Source of the DNA: DATESZ01 sp035283845
GTDB lineage: Bacteria > Desulfobacterota > Syntrophia > Syntrophales > JACQWR01
Assembly: GCA_035283845.1 (NCBI GenBank)
Contig: DATESZ010000132.1
Coordinates: 1-5,320, forward strand
DNA length: 5,320 nt
Reading direction: 5' to 3'
The notes beneath the pieces were generated by a model that worked only from the letters and a program-made list of their open reading frames with translations, was not told the DNA's origin and did no database searches. Below are positions 1 through 5,186 of this stretch, in pieces (position 1 is the first letter of the stretch; every line of letters begins with the position of its first letter). A program made the translations under genes and the position numbers.

Positions 1-434
1 ATATACCTTCCGCCATCACCTTCATGGATAATTGGAGCCGGAAATTTAAATAGATTTACTTCATTCCCTATATCTATGTTTTCCTTGCATGGTCCGGTAT
101 TTACAATAATAGGCTTTATGATATTTTTTTTCCTTTTTATATATTCTTCAATTATATCATCTGCCTTTGATCCCGGATCCATCCCAATGGATATAGCAAC
201 TCTTGCAAAATATCTACCGGGATTACTACTAACACCAGCCGGGGCACCTAAAATTCTATACCCTTTTTTGTAACCCTTAATATTTTCAAACAGAGGTGCA
301 GGAGCCTTAAGATCATATGACCTCCTTATTATTGCTCCGACCTCAAGATCCCAATCAACCTCTTCTTTTATTCTTAATAATTCACCTTCTTTTTCAAGCC
401 TATCTATATATTCTCTTAAATCCTTGAATCCCAT
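1..434 (-). CDS. UbiD-family decarboxylase, N-terminal part (runs off the left edge)
   Basis: The first 144 codons of a UbiD-family (de)carboxylase are visible. Family members use prenylated FMN to remove or add a carboxyl group on aromatic or unsaturated acids. The start MGFKDLREYIDRLEKEGELL is typical of the family. Around residues 112-144 come NTGPCKE, then LFKFPAPIIHEGDGGRYI, the conserved block leading into the prFMN and metal-binding region, which lies mostly beyond the edge. The ATG at 434-432 is chosen because AGGAGG (440-445) sits 5 nt upstream. A promoter is visible at 508-536. The gene is strongly AT-rich with many ATA and AGA/AGG codons, unlike uvrB and the mqnD-like gene, which suggests a separate origin. 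The substrate cannot be told: an anaerobic aromatic decarboxylase, or MqnL (the futalosine-pathway UbiD homologue), are both possible. Family call is secure; function is open. Confidence 0.9.
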   Translation of the reverse strand, partial: MGFKDLREYIDRLEKEGELLRIKEEVDWDLEVGAIIRRSYDLKAPAPLFENIKGYKKGYRILGAPAGVSSNPGRYFARVAISIGMDPGSKADDIIEEYIKRKKNIIKPIIVNTGPCKENIDIGNEVNLFKFPAPIIHEGDGGRY

Positions 435-507
435 CTTATCCTCCTAATCAATGCCATATTCCTTCCATCTTTTTATGCATGATAAGAATTTCCTTTTCCG
501 CGGAGGG

Positions 508-536
508 AGCATAAGAAAAACTGTCTTGTATGTCAA
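508..536 (-). promoter_or_regulatory. Sigma70-type promoter for the ubiD-like gene
   Basis: Read on the minus strand, a perfect -35 TTGACA (536-531) is followed by a 17-nt spacer and TATGCT (513-508), which matches 4 of 6 bases of TATAAT. Transcription would start near 501, giving a leader of about 67 nt that ends in the AGGAGG site. The 8-bp palindrome TCCGCGGA (497-504) falls on the predicted start point. The spacer contains CAAGAC, the half-site of the palindrome at 566-578. Confidence 0.6.
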
Positions 537-565
537 TGGAATAAAAAGGCCGCACCAAATAGAAA

Positions 566-578
566 GTCTTGACAAGAC
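566..578. promoter_or_regulatory. Palindrome GTCTTGACAAGAC over a -35-like TTGACA upstream of uvrB
   Basis: This is a perfect 6-bp inverted repeat around a single A. It contains TTGACA (569-574), which could be the -35 of uvrB, but no good -10 follows at 16-18 nt. Its half-site GTCTTG recurs at 523-528, inside the spacer of the divergent ubiD promoter. An operator is an inference; no known regulator's box was recognised, and neither LexA consensus fits. Confidence 0.3.
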
Positions 579-610
579 GATTATTTATGTTTAAGCGTAA
601 GTTGCTAATT

Positions 611-2608
611 ATGCAAGAATTTAAGATTGTCTCCGAATTTGAGCCGAAGGGCGACCAGCCTCAGGCTATTGAAAAACTGGCTGAGGGAATAGAAGCGGGG
701 GCAGAACATCAGGTGCTGCTTGGCGTAACCGGTTCGGGAAAGACCTTTACCATCGCCAATGTCATCCAGGCGGTCCAACGGCCGGCCCTGGTTATCGCTC
801 ATAATAAGACCCTGGCCGCTCAACTCTACGGCGAGTTCAAATTGCTTTTCCCGGAAAACGCCGTGGAGTATTTCGTCAGTTACTACGACTATTACCAGCC
901 CGAGGCTTACATCCCCAGCACGGATACTTACATCGAAAAAGATTCCGCCATAAACGATGAGATCGACAAGCTCCGCCACAGCGCCACACGTTCCCTCATA
1001 GAGCGCCGGGACGTAATAATCGTGGCCAGCGTCTCCTGCATCTACGGGCTCGGTTCACCCGAAGCCTACCATGGCATGTTGCTTACCATCGAAGTGGGAA
1101 TGAATATGGCGAGGGATGACATGCTGCGCCGTTTGATAGAAGTCCAGTATGAACGCAACGATATTGACTTTCACCGCGGGACTTTTCGCGTCCGCGGCGA
1201 CATCGTGGAGATTTTCCCTCCCTACGAAGAGGAAAAAGCCGTCCGGGTGGAATTTTTCGGAGACCAGATAGAGGCCATCTTCTTTGTTGACCCATTGAGA
1301 GGGAAAAAGCTGGGAAGTGTGCCGAAAATATCCATCTATCCCGGCAGTCATTATGTGACGACAAAAAATAACCTGCAAAGAGCCATTGCCGCCATCCGAG
1401 AGGAGCTGGGACCGCGGCTCCGGGAGCTTCAGGAAATGAACAAGCTCGTCGAAGCCCAGCGGCTGGAACAGCGCACCCGGTTTGACCTGGAAATGATGGA
1501 AGAAATGGGCTATTGCCAGGGCATTGAAAACTATTCCCGTCACTTAACGAACCGGAAGCCTGGGGAACCGCCGCCCACTCTCATGGAATACCTTTCTGCC
1601 GATGCACTCGTCATCATTGACGAAAGCCACGCCACGATCCCCCAGCTAAACGGGATGTACCGGGGAGACAGGTCGCGAAAGGAAACGCTGGTTAATTACG
1701 GATTTCGCCTTCCCTCCGCTCTGGACAACCGGCCCCTCAGGTTTGAAGAATACGAGGCGCTGCCCAACCGGAGAATTTACGTCTCCGCTACCCCGGCGGC
1801 CTATGAACTTAACAAAGCCGCAGGAAGGGTGGCGGAACAGATTATCCGTCCCACCGGACTGATGGATCCGCAGATTGTGGTGAGGCCGGTAGAGGGACAG
1901 GTGGATGACCTGTTAGGCGAAATTCGGGAAAGGGAAAGGGCGGGAGAGCGGGTGCTGGTCACGACTCTGACCAAGAGAATGGCGGAAAATCTCGCCTCTT
2001 ACTACGAAGGGCTGGGGGTCAGGGTGAGGTATCTCCATTCCGACATCCACACGCTGGAGAGGGTCGATATAATCCATGATCTGAGGATGGGAAAATTCGA
2101 CGCCCTGATCGGCGTCAACCTCCTCCGGGAGGGGCTGGACATACCGGAAGTGTCGCTTGTGGCGATCTTGGACGCAGACAAGGAAGGGTTTCTTCGTTCG
2201 GAGCGATCCCTGATCCAGACGAGCGGCAGGGCGGCAAGGAACGTATCCGGGCAGGTAATCATGTACGCCGACAAGATCACCCGTTCCATAGCGGCATGCA
2301 TTGGGGAAACGGAGAGGCGAAGAAAAGTCCAAGTCCGCTACAATGCAGAACACAACATTACGCCGGAAAGCATAAAGAAGTCGATTCATAGCATTCTCGC
2401 CTCTGTCTATGAGGCCGATTACGCGACACTGCCCAGGGTGGAAGAAAAAACAGAGGCCTATGGCTCCGAGAAAGAGCTCCCGGAGATAATCAGGGAACTG
2501 AAGGAAGAGATGAAACGGGCGGCAAGAGAACTCGAATTCGAGAAGGCGGCGCAGCTTAGAGACAGAATCAAAGAGCTCTCCGCCTTGATGCTGGAGATGG
2601 GGATTTAA
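611..2608 (+). CDS. uvrB: Excinuclease ABC subunit B (UvrB)
   Basis: UvrB is the damage-verifying helicase-like subunit of nucleotide excision repair. It is loaded by UvrA, then recruits UvrC for incision. Visible parts, numbered from the ATG at 611: Walker A GVTGSGKT (38-45); the beta-hairpin that inserts between strands, YYDYYQPEAYIP (91-102); the Walker B box DESH (337-340); helicase motif VI QTSGRAARN (536-544); and a C-terminal UVR domain (about 624-660), which contacts UvrA and UvrC. The resulting 665 aa matches the family (about 660-675). The frame is open back to a TTG at 569 and there is an ATG at 587. I chose 611 because MQEFKIVSEFEPKGDQP matches usual UvrB N-termini, but no strong Shine-Dalgarno precedes any of the three. 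No SOS box was seen. The mqnD-like gene follows on the same strand after a 92-nt gap. Confidence 0.97.
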   Translation: MQEFKIVSEFEPKGDQPQAIEKLAEGIEAGAEHQVLLGVTGSGKTFTIANVIQAVQRPALVIAHNKTLAAQLYGEFKLLFPENAVEYFVSYYDYYQPEAYIPSTDTYIEKDSAINDEIDKLRHSATRSLIERRDVIIVASVSCIYGLGSPEAYHGMLLTIEVGMNMARDDMLRRLIEVQYERNDIDFHRGTFRVRGDIVEIFPPYEEEKAVRVEFFGDQIEAIFFVDPLRGKKLGSVPKISIYPGSHYVTTKNNLQRAIAAIREELGPRLRELQEMNKLVEAQRLEQRTRFDLEMMEEMGYCQGIENYSRHLTNRKPGEPPPTLMEYLSADALVIIDESHATIPQLNGMYRGDRSRKETLVNYGFRLPSALDNRPLRFEEYEALPNRRIYVSATPAAYELNKAAGRVAEQIIRPTGLMDPQIVVRPVEGQVDDLLGEIRERERAGERVLVTTLTKRMAENLASYYEGLGVRVRYLHSDIHTLERVDIIHDLRMGKFDALIGVNLLREGLDIPEVSLVAILDADKEGFLRSERSLIQTSGRAARNVSGQVIMYADKITRSIAACIGETERRRKVQVRYNAEHNITPESIKKSIHSILASVYEADYATLPRVEEKTEAYGSEKELPEIIRELKEEMKRAARELEFEKAAQLRDRIKELSALMLEMGI

Positions 2609-2645
2609 ACCCCTTGACGAAAAGAGACGTGAAAGGTAGGGTGCG

Positions 2646-2664
2646 AAAAAACCGCCGAGGGCGG
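2646..2664 (-). terminator. GC hairpin with T6 tail, minus-strand direction, in the uvrB-mqnD gap
   Basis: On the minus strand CCGCC-CTC-GGCGG is followed directly by TTTTTT, the layout of a short intrinsic terminator. No minus-strand gene is recognised upstream of it (that side is the antisense of the mqnD-like gene), so it may stop antisense transcription. On the plus strand the same hairpin lies in the leader of the mqnD-like gene, with a T5 run only 10 nt further on. That would make a poor terminator but possibly a pause or mRNA-processing site. Confidence 0.35.
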
Positions 2665-2700
2665 CAAGGCGCTGTTTTTAACCAGGGAAGGAAGAAGTTG

Positions 2701-3534
2701 TTGGAGAAAGTTATCAGAGTCGGCCACAGCCCGGACCCAGACGATGCCTTCATGTTCTACGGCCTGGCCAGCGGCAAGGTGAAGCTTGAAGGAATCAGGA
2801 TCGAACACCTGTTGGAGGATATCCAGTCCCTCAATGAGCGCGCCATGAAGGCCGAGTTGGAGGTGACGGCGATTTCCGCCCACACCTTCCCCTATGTTGC
2901 CGATAAGTACTGGATCATGGCCACAGGGGCCAGCATGGGAGAGGGTTACGGGCCGGTTATTGTTTCTAAAAAATACCGCACCCTTGAGGAAGTAAAGGGA
3001 AAAACCGTAGCCACGCCGGGAAAGCTTACGACGGCAACGCTGCTCTTCAGGATTTACACCGACGGCATCGCCAATGTGGACATCCCTTTCGATCAGATCA
3101 TGGAACGGGTGGCGTCCGGGGAATTTGAAGCCGGCCTCCTGATCCACGAGGGGCAAATCACCTATCGTCAGGAAGGATTCCACAAAGTGCTCGATTTCGG
3201 GGAATTGTGGGAGAGGGAGACGGGAGGGCTGCCCCTGCCTCTGGGACTTGATGTGGTACGGAAAAACCTGGGTGAAGAGATGGCGCGGAAGCTCTCCTCG
3301 GGCTTGAAAGAAAGCATCCATTACGGCTATACGCACCAGGATGAGTCCATCCCCTACGCGCTTAAGTGGGGAAGAGGAATTGACAAGGCGCTCGGAGAAA
3401 GATTCGTAAAGATGTACGTAAGCGATCTGACAGTTGACATGGGCGAGAAGGGCAAAGAAGCGATCGCGAGGCTCTTTCGGCTCGGCACCGAAAAGGGACT
3501 CCTGCCGCCCGTACCGGAAGTGATCCTTTACTGA
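2701..3534 (+). CDS. MqnD-family (menaquinone biosynthesis / periplasmic-binding fold) protein
   Basis: This 277-aa protein belongs to the MqnA/MqnD family, which has a two-lobed substrate-binding-protein fold. MqnD converts cyclic dehypoxanthinyl futalosine to 1,4-dihydroxy-6-naphthoate in the futalosine route to menaquinone. Seen: VGHSPDPDDAFMFYG (7-21), the variant here of the family's SPCPNDTF signature; SAHTFPYVAD (59-68); PGKLTTATLLFR (106-117); LLIHEGQITY (146-155), whose His149 lies where MqnD has its catalytic histidine; and TGGLPLPLG (174-182). There is no signal peptide, which fits a cytoplasmic enzyme rather than a transporter. The frame is open back to TTG 2614. I prefer TTG 2701 (or the adjacent TTG 2698) because GGGAAGGA (2685-2692) is a suitable ribosome site, the length then fits the family, and the extra residues would be coded by the hairpin region. 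The SPDPDDAF subgroup might have a different substrate, so no symbol is assigned. Confidence 0.8.
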   Translation: MEKVIRVGHSPDPDDAFMFYGLASGKVKLEGIRIEHLLEDIQSLNERAMKAELEVTAISAHTFPYVADKYWIMATGASMGEGYGPVIVSKKYRTLEEVKGKTVATPGKLTTATLLFRIYTDGIANVDIPFDQIMERVASGEFEAGLLIHEGQITYRQEGFHKVLDFGELWERETGGLPLPLGLDVVRKNLGEEMARKLSSGLKESIHYGYTHQDESIPYALKWGRGIDKALGERFVKMYVSDLTVDMGEKGKEAIARLFRLGTEKGLLPPVPEVILY

Positions 3535-3538
3535 ATTC

Positions 3539-4117
3539 TTAATAATTTTCCGCGAATATCTCGAAACAGGTACGGTCATACGCACATATGGGACAGCTTG
3601 GTGGAGCCTCCTTATCTTCTTTCACATAGCCGCACACGCGGCATTTCCATTTTACAACCCTATCTTTTCTAAAAACTTTTCCTTCTTTCACATTATTCAG
3701 AAGGGCAAGATACCGTTCTTCATGGCGGGCTTCTACGGTGGCAATATGTCGAAACATTTGGGCAATTTCGGAAAAACCTTCTTCATCGGCTTTCTTCGCA
3801 AACTCAGGATACATTGTGCTCTGTTCATAATGCTCACCGGCAACAGCGTTTTCGAGGTTGGAAAAAGTGTTGCCGACTCCTTTCACAGGATAAATGCCGG
3901 CAGGAAGTTCTATATCGCGTGTCTGAATAAAGTTCAGCTCCTGTCTGGCATGTTCGTGTTCATGGTCGGCTGTCTCCAAGAAAATTGCAGCAATCTGCTC
4001 ATAGCCTTCCTTTTTTGCCTGATACGCAAAATAGGTATACAAGTTCCTGTTGAGAGACTCGCCGGTATAGGCCATTACCAAATTCTTTTCGGTTTGTGTT
4101 TTCTTCAAGTCCATCAT
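3539..4117 (-). CDS. rbr: Rubrerythrin
   Basis: Rubrerythrin is a cytoplasmic non-haem iron peroxidase that reduces hydrogen peroxide in anaerobes and microaerophiles. The 192-aa length is normal. The N-terminal ferritin-like four-helix domain carries the diiron ligands: Glu20, Glu53 with His56, Glu95 and Glu98, and Glu129 with His132. The C-terminal rubredoxin-like domain binds one iron through Cys159/Cys162 (CRVC) and Cys175/Cys178 (CPIC). Both parts look intact. Two adjacent ATGs (4117 and 4114) are possible starts; AAAGGAGG (4123-4130) is 5 nt before the first and 8 nt before the second. The gene faces the mqnD-like gene tail to tail with only 4 nt between stops and no terminator hairpin there, so the two transcripts probably overlap. 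A palindrome just upstream of the ribosome site may be an operator. Confidence 0.96.
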   Translation of the reverse strand: MMDLKKTQTEKNLVMAYTGESLNRNLYTYFAYQAKKEGYEQIAAIFLETADHEHEHARQELNFIQTRDIELPAGIYPVKGVGNTFSNLENAVAGEHYEQSTMYPEFAKKADEEGFSEIAQMFRHIATVEARHEERYLALLNNVKEGKVFRKDRVVKWKCRVCGYVKEDKEAPPSCPICAYDRTCFEIFAENY

Positions 4118-4135
4118 AGAATCCTCCTTTTACGA

Positions 4136-4169
4136 TTAACAGTACTGTCAAAAGTTCTCTCTTATTTTA
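4136..4169 (-). promoter_or_regulatory. Rubrerythrin leader: candidate -10 and palindromic operator
   Basis: On the minus strand TAAAAT (4169-4164) matches TATAAT at 5 of 6 bases, but no credible -35 lies 16-18 nt upstream, so the promoter may need an activator. Just downstream, at 4136-4151, is an imperfect 16-bp palindrome with perfect core ACAGTACTGT (4139-4148), ending 5 nt before the Shine-Dalgarno. A repressor bound here would block early elongation. It does not match the PerR, Fur or Rex boxes I know. Confidence 0.4.
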
Positions 4170-4206
4170 GCTTTCGTTTCAGAAGTAATTGTTGTTAAAT
4201 CAGCAA

Positions 4207-4213
4207 GTTGGGC
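4207..4213 (-). other. Possible R'' box (GCCCAAC) of a degenerate third attC-like site
   Basis: The minus-strand heptamer GCCCAAC fits RYYYAAC and is identical to the R'' box of the attC at 4387-4445. Five bases on lies GATTTAAC (4201-4194), which can pair with GTTAATC (4140-4134) leaving one unpaired base on the L'' side, as in attC sites. No GTTRRRY box follows, because the rubrerythrin ribosome site occupies that place. Either the site is truncated, this is a cassette-chromosome junction, or the match is chance. Confidence 0.3.
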
Positions 4214-4218
4214 TCTTT

Positions 4219-4238
4219 GGAAGCTCATTTGAGCTTCC
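4219..4238. repeat. Perfect 8-bp hairpin followed by C6T5 on the plus strand
   Basis: GGAAGCTC and GAGCTTCC pair perfectly around ATTT. On the plus strand TCCCCCCTTTTT follows, so it could act as a weak terminator of plus-strand transcription running in from opposite rubrerythrin. On the minus strand it lies just past the small ORF at 4249-4344 without a U tract. Confidence 0.4.
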
Positions 4239-4248
4239 TCCCCCCTTT

Positions 4249-4344
4249 TTAGCTGGCTTGAGCGGAGCCCTTGCGTAGCTCAAGCTCAAGCCAGGTAATG
4301 ATTTCACACTTTTTGCACTTCAGAATAAAGCCCCCTTTTTTCAT
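4249..4344 (-). CDS. Small CxxC ORF (31 aa), possible cassette gene or remnant
   Basis: This ORF starts at ATG 4344 and reads MKKGGFILKCKKC followed by EIITWLELEL. The CKKC motif in a GFxLKCxxC setting resembles one half of a small zinc ribbon; the second cysteine pair is absent. The last third is read through the hairpin at 4253-4294, so that part of the protein is dictated by the palindrome. No Shine-Dalgarno is visible and an in-frame stop lies 8 codons before the ATG. It runs the same way as the mazE-mazF cassette and would be the only gene in the 4214-4386 interval. It could equally be a decayed fragment of a longer gene. Confidence 0.3.
   Translation of the reverse strand: MKKGGFILKCKKCEIITWLELELRKGSAQAS
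4253..4294. repeat. 11-bp perfect hairpin with GCGGAGC-N4-GCGTAGC near its apex
   Basis: CTGGCTTGAGC (4253-4263) and GCTCAAGCCAG (4284-4294) are exact inverted repeats around a 20-nt loop. GCGGAGC (4262-4268) and GCGTAGC (4273-4279), 4 nt apart, sit at the apex. The same pair with the same spacing recurs in the hairpin at 5187-5236, whose stem is different. Confidence 0.75.
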
Positions 4345-4386
4345 GAAACTTTTGACATTAGCCGATTAACTGCTCCCTGCCCCAGT

Positions 4387-4445
4387 GCGTAACGAAATAA
4401 TCACCGACGCGAGGAACAAGCGTCCGGTGGATTTAAGGGTTGGGC
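4387..4445 (-). other. attC-like integron recombination site
   Basis: Read on the minus strand: R'' GCCCAAC (4445-4439), 5-nt spacer, L'' AATCCACCGGACGC (4433-4420), 9-nt loop, L' GCGTCGGTGATT (4410-4399), 5-nt spacer, R' GTTACGC (4393-4387). L'' pairs fully with L' except for two extra bases (G4429 and C4424 on the plus strand), both on the L'' side, as in real attC sites. R'' pairs with R' at six of seven positions, one a wobble. R'' fits RYYYAAC exactly and R' fits GTTRRRY with one mismatch. Total 59 nt, within the usual range. It lies 4 nt past the mazF stop, where a cassette's attC belongs. No integrase gene is present in the window. Confidence 0.7.
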
Positions 4446-4449
4446 AATT

Positions 4450-4766
4450 TTAAAATGCAAATAGCCGCTGTAAAACGGTAATAACTTTTAACTGGGACTC
4501 TGAATCAAGAGTGCCAAAGTTTTTTATAAGTCTCGTTTTGTCTATTGTTCGTATCTGATCTAAAACGGTTTGCCCTTTTTTTCTCTTGAAAATACATGCT
4601 ATTCGTATGGGGTAGTCTTTGCTGACTGTCGTCATTGGGGCAACGATAACGGTACGGATATGTAGGTTCATTTCATCTGGAGAAATAATCAAACGGGTCG
4701 CGTTTTCTGAATTTCAGAACCAATAGTAGGATCGAGATTTGTCAAATACACGTCGAATCGATTCAC
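4450..4766 (-). pseudogene. mazF: MazF/PemK-family toxin gene broken by a one-base deletion
   Basis: MazF/PemK toxins are sequence-specific endoribonucleases. GTG 4766-4764 shares its G with the mazE stop (TAGTG), a typical coupled start. The first frame gives VNRFDVYLTNLDPTIGSEIQ then KTRPV, and hits TGA at 4691-4689 after 25 codons. One base over, the frame continues LIISPDEMNLHIRTVIVAPM and on through VLDQIRTIDKTRLIK to the stop at 4452-4450. The two parts join exactly where relatives read KTRPxLIISPDEMN, so a single T appears lost from the run at 4693-4691. Joined length would be 105 aa, normal for the family. The conserved Arg of TRP and the Thr of APMTT lie on opposite sides of the break, so neither half should be active. 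A sequencing error in a short homopolymer is the main alternative; no canonical -1 slippery heptamer is present. Confidence 0.88.
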
Positions 4767-5020
4767 TACCATTGCCATTCCTCATTATCCCAAGAATGTG
4801 AAATGTTATCATTTCCGTTTGTCAATACGTCATCACAATTTTGGGCCATTGATTTGAAAGCATTATCCCAACCTAATCTCGGATTTGAGATCGGACGAAT
4901 AATGATTTGGGCTTTATCTACCTCAAGCTCAACGTCATCTTTAATTCCAGTTTGATCAAGCAATGGTTTTGGAATACGGATTCCCTGGGAATTACCTATT
5001 TTTACGACATGTGCCCTCAT
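4766..5020 (-). CDS. mazE: MazE-family (SpoVT/AbrB) antitoxin
   Basis: This 84-aa antitoxin would bind and neutralise the MazF toxin and repress its own promoter. Residues 1-45 form a swapped-hairpin AbrB/MazE DNA-binding domain with VKIGNSQGIRIPKPLLDQTG (6-25), the family signature. The C-terminal tail is acidic and tryptophan-rich, ending WDNEEWQW, the segment that typically lies over the toxin's RNA site. ATG 5020 is chosen because AAGGAGG (5026-5032) is 5 nt upstream; an earlier in-frame GTG at 5026 overlaps that site and is unlikely. The toxin start overlaps the stop by one base. The gene is intact although its toxin is frameshifted. Confidence 0.92.
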   Translation of the reverse strand: MRAHVVKIGNSQGIRIPKPLLDQTGIKDDVELEVDKAQIIIRPISNPRLGWDNAFKSMAQNCDDVLTNGNDNISHSWDNEEWQW

Positions 5021-5049
5021 TTTCACCTCCTTGACGACACGGTTATCAC

Positions 5050-5078
5050 ATCGTAATTACGTTTAACTTAAAAGTCAA
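5050..5078 (-). promoter_or_regulatory. Promoter of the mazE-mazF operon
   Basis: On the minus strand TTGACT (5078-5073, 5 of 6 matches to consensus) is followed by a 17-nt spacer and TACGAT (5055-5050, 4 of 6). Transcription would start about 25 nt before the mazE ATG. It lies inside the cassette just after the GTTGGGC boundary, so the cassette carries its own promoter. MazE autorepression here is expected from the family, not seen. Confidence 0.6.
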
Positions 5079-5138
5079 GGATTTAATGGCTTTTGGTTTT
5101 GCTGCCCAACGGCGGCGGATGAGCCGCGAGACTCGCAG

Positions 5139-5168
5139 GTTTTGGTGGGAGCTTGCTCACGCCAAAAC
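5139..5168. repeat. Hairpin arm A of the branched structure
   Basis: GTTTTGG (5139-5145) pairs with CCAAAAC (5162-5168), and inside it GAGC (5149-5152) pairs with GCTC (5155-5158) around TT. Below it, AGCCG (5122-5126) and CGGCT (5182-5186) extend the arm with an imperfect middle section. Confidence 0.6.
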
Positions 5169-5186
5169 TGAGAATCGCAGTCGGCT

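Larger units (their letters stand above)
4393..5109 (-). mobile_element. Putative integron gene cassette carrying mazE-mazF
   Basis: The boundaries are inferred from the G/TT crossover in the minus-strand boxes GTTGGGC (5110-5104) and GTTACGC (4393-4387). Inside, in order on the minus strand, are a promoter, mazE, the frameshifted mazF and the attC. The genes run in the canonical direction (attC at the 3' end) and there is almost no spare DNA. Toxin-antitoxin cassettes with their own promoter are known to stabilise sedentary chromosomal integrons; that role is inferred here. With no integrase seen, this would be a CALIN-type array or the distal part of an integron. Confidence 0.55.

Noticed and set aside
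76..273. 65-codon plus-strand frame with a hydrophobic N-terminus at the left edge
   Set aside because: It is the antisense of the UbiD-family gene, whose conserved motifs make the minus strand coding.
521..610. LexA/SOS box for uvrB
   Set aside because: CTGT at 521-524 lacks ACAG at the right distance, and no GAAC-N4-GTTC form is present. The only palindrome does not match either consensus.
1055..1543. Long minus-strand open frames inside uvrB, here and at 1913-2389 and 605-979
   Set aside because: They are antisense to a highly conserved UvrB sequence, with no ribosome sites or recognisable domains.
2605..3585. 326-codon open frame on the minus strand across the mqnD-like gene
   Set aside because: It is a codon-bias shadow of the plus-strand gene, which has clear family motifs; the translated product shows none.
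3722..4198. 158-codon plus-strand open frame opposite rubrerythrin
   Set aside because: Rubrerythrin on the other strand carries all iron ligands. The hydrophobic product here is what the complement of a helix-rich gene gives.
4219..4250. Intrinsic terminator on the plus strand
   Set aside because: The hairpin is perfect but the T run starts 7 nt after the stem and no plus-strand gene precedes it, so it is listed only as a hairpin.
4298..4369. 23-codon plus-strand ORF
   Set aside because: No ribosome site or motif; it overlaps the more protein-like minus-strand CxxC ORF and runs against the cassette direction.
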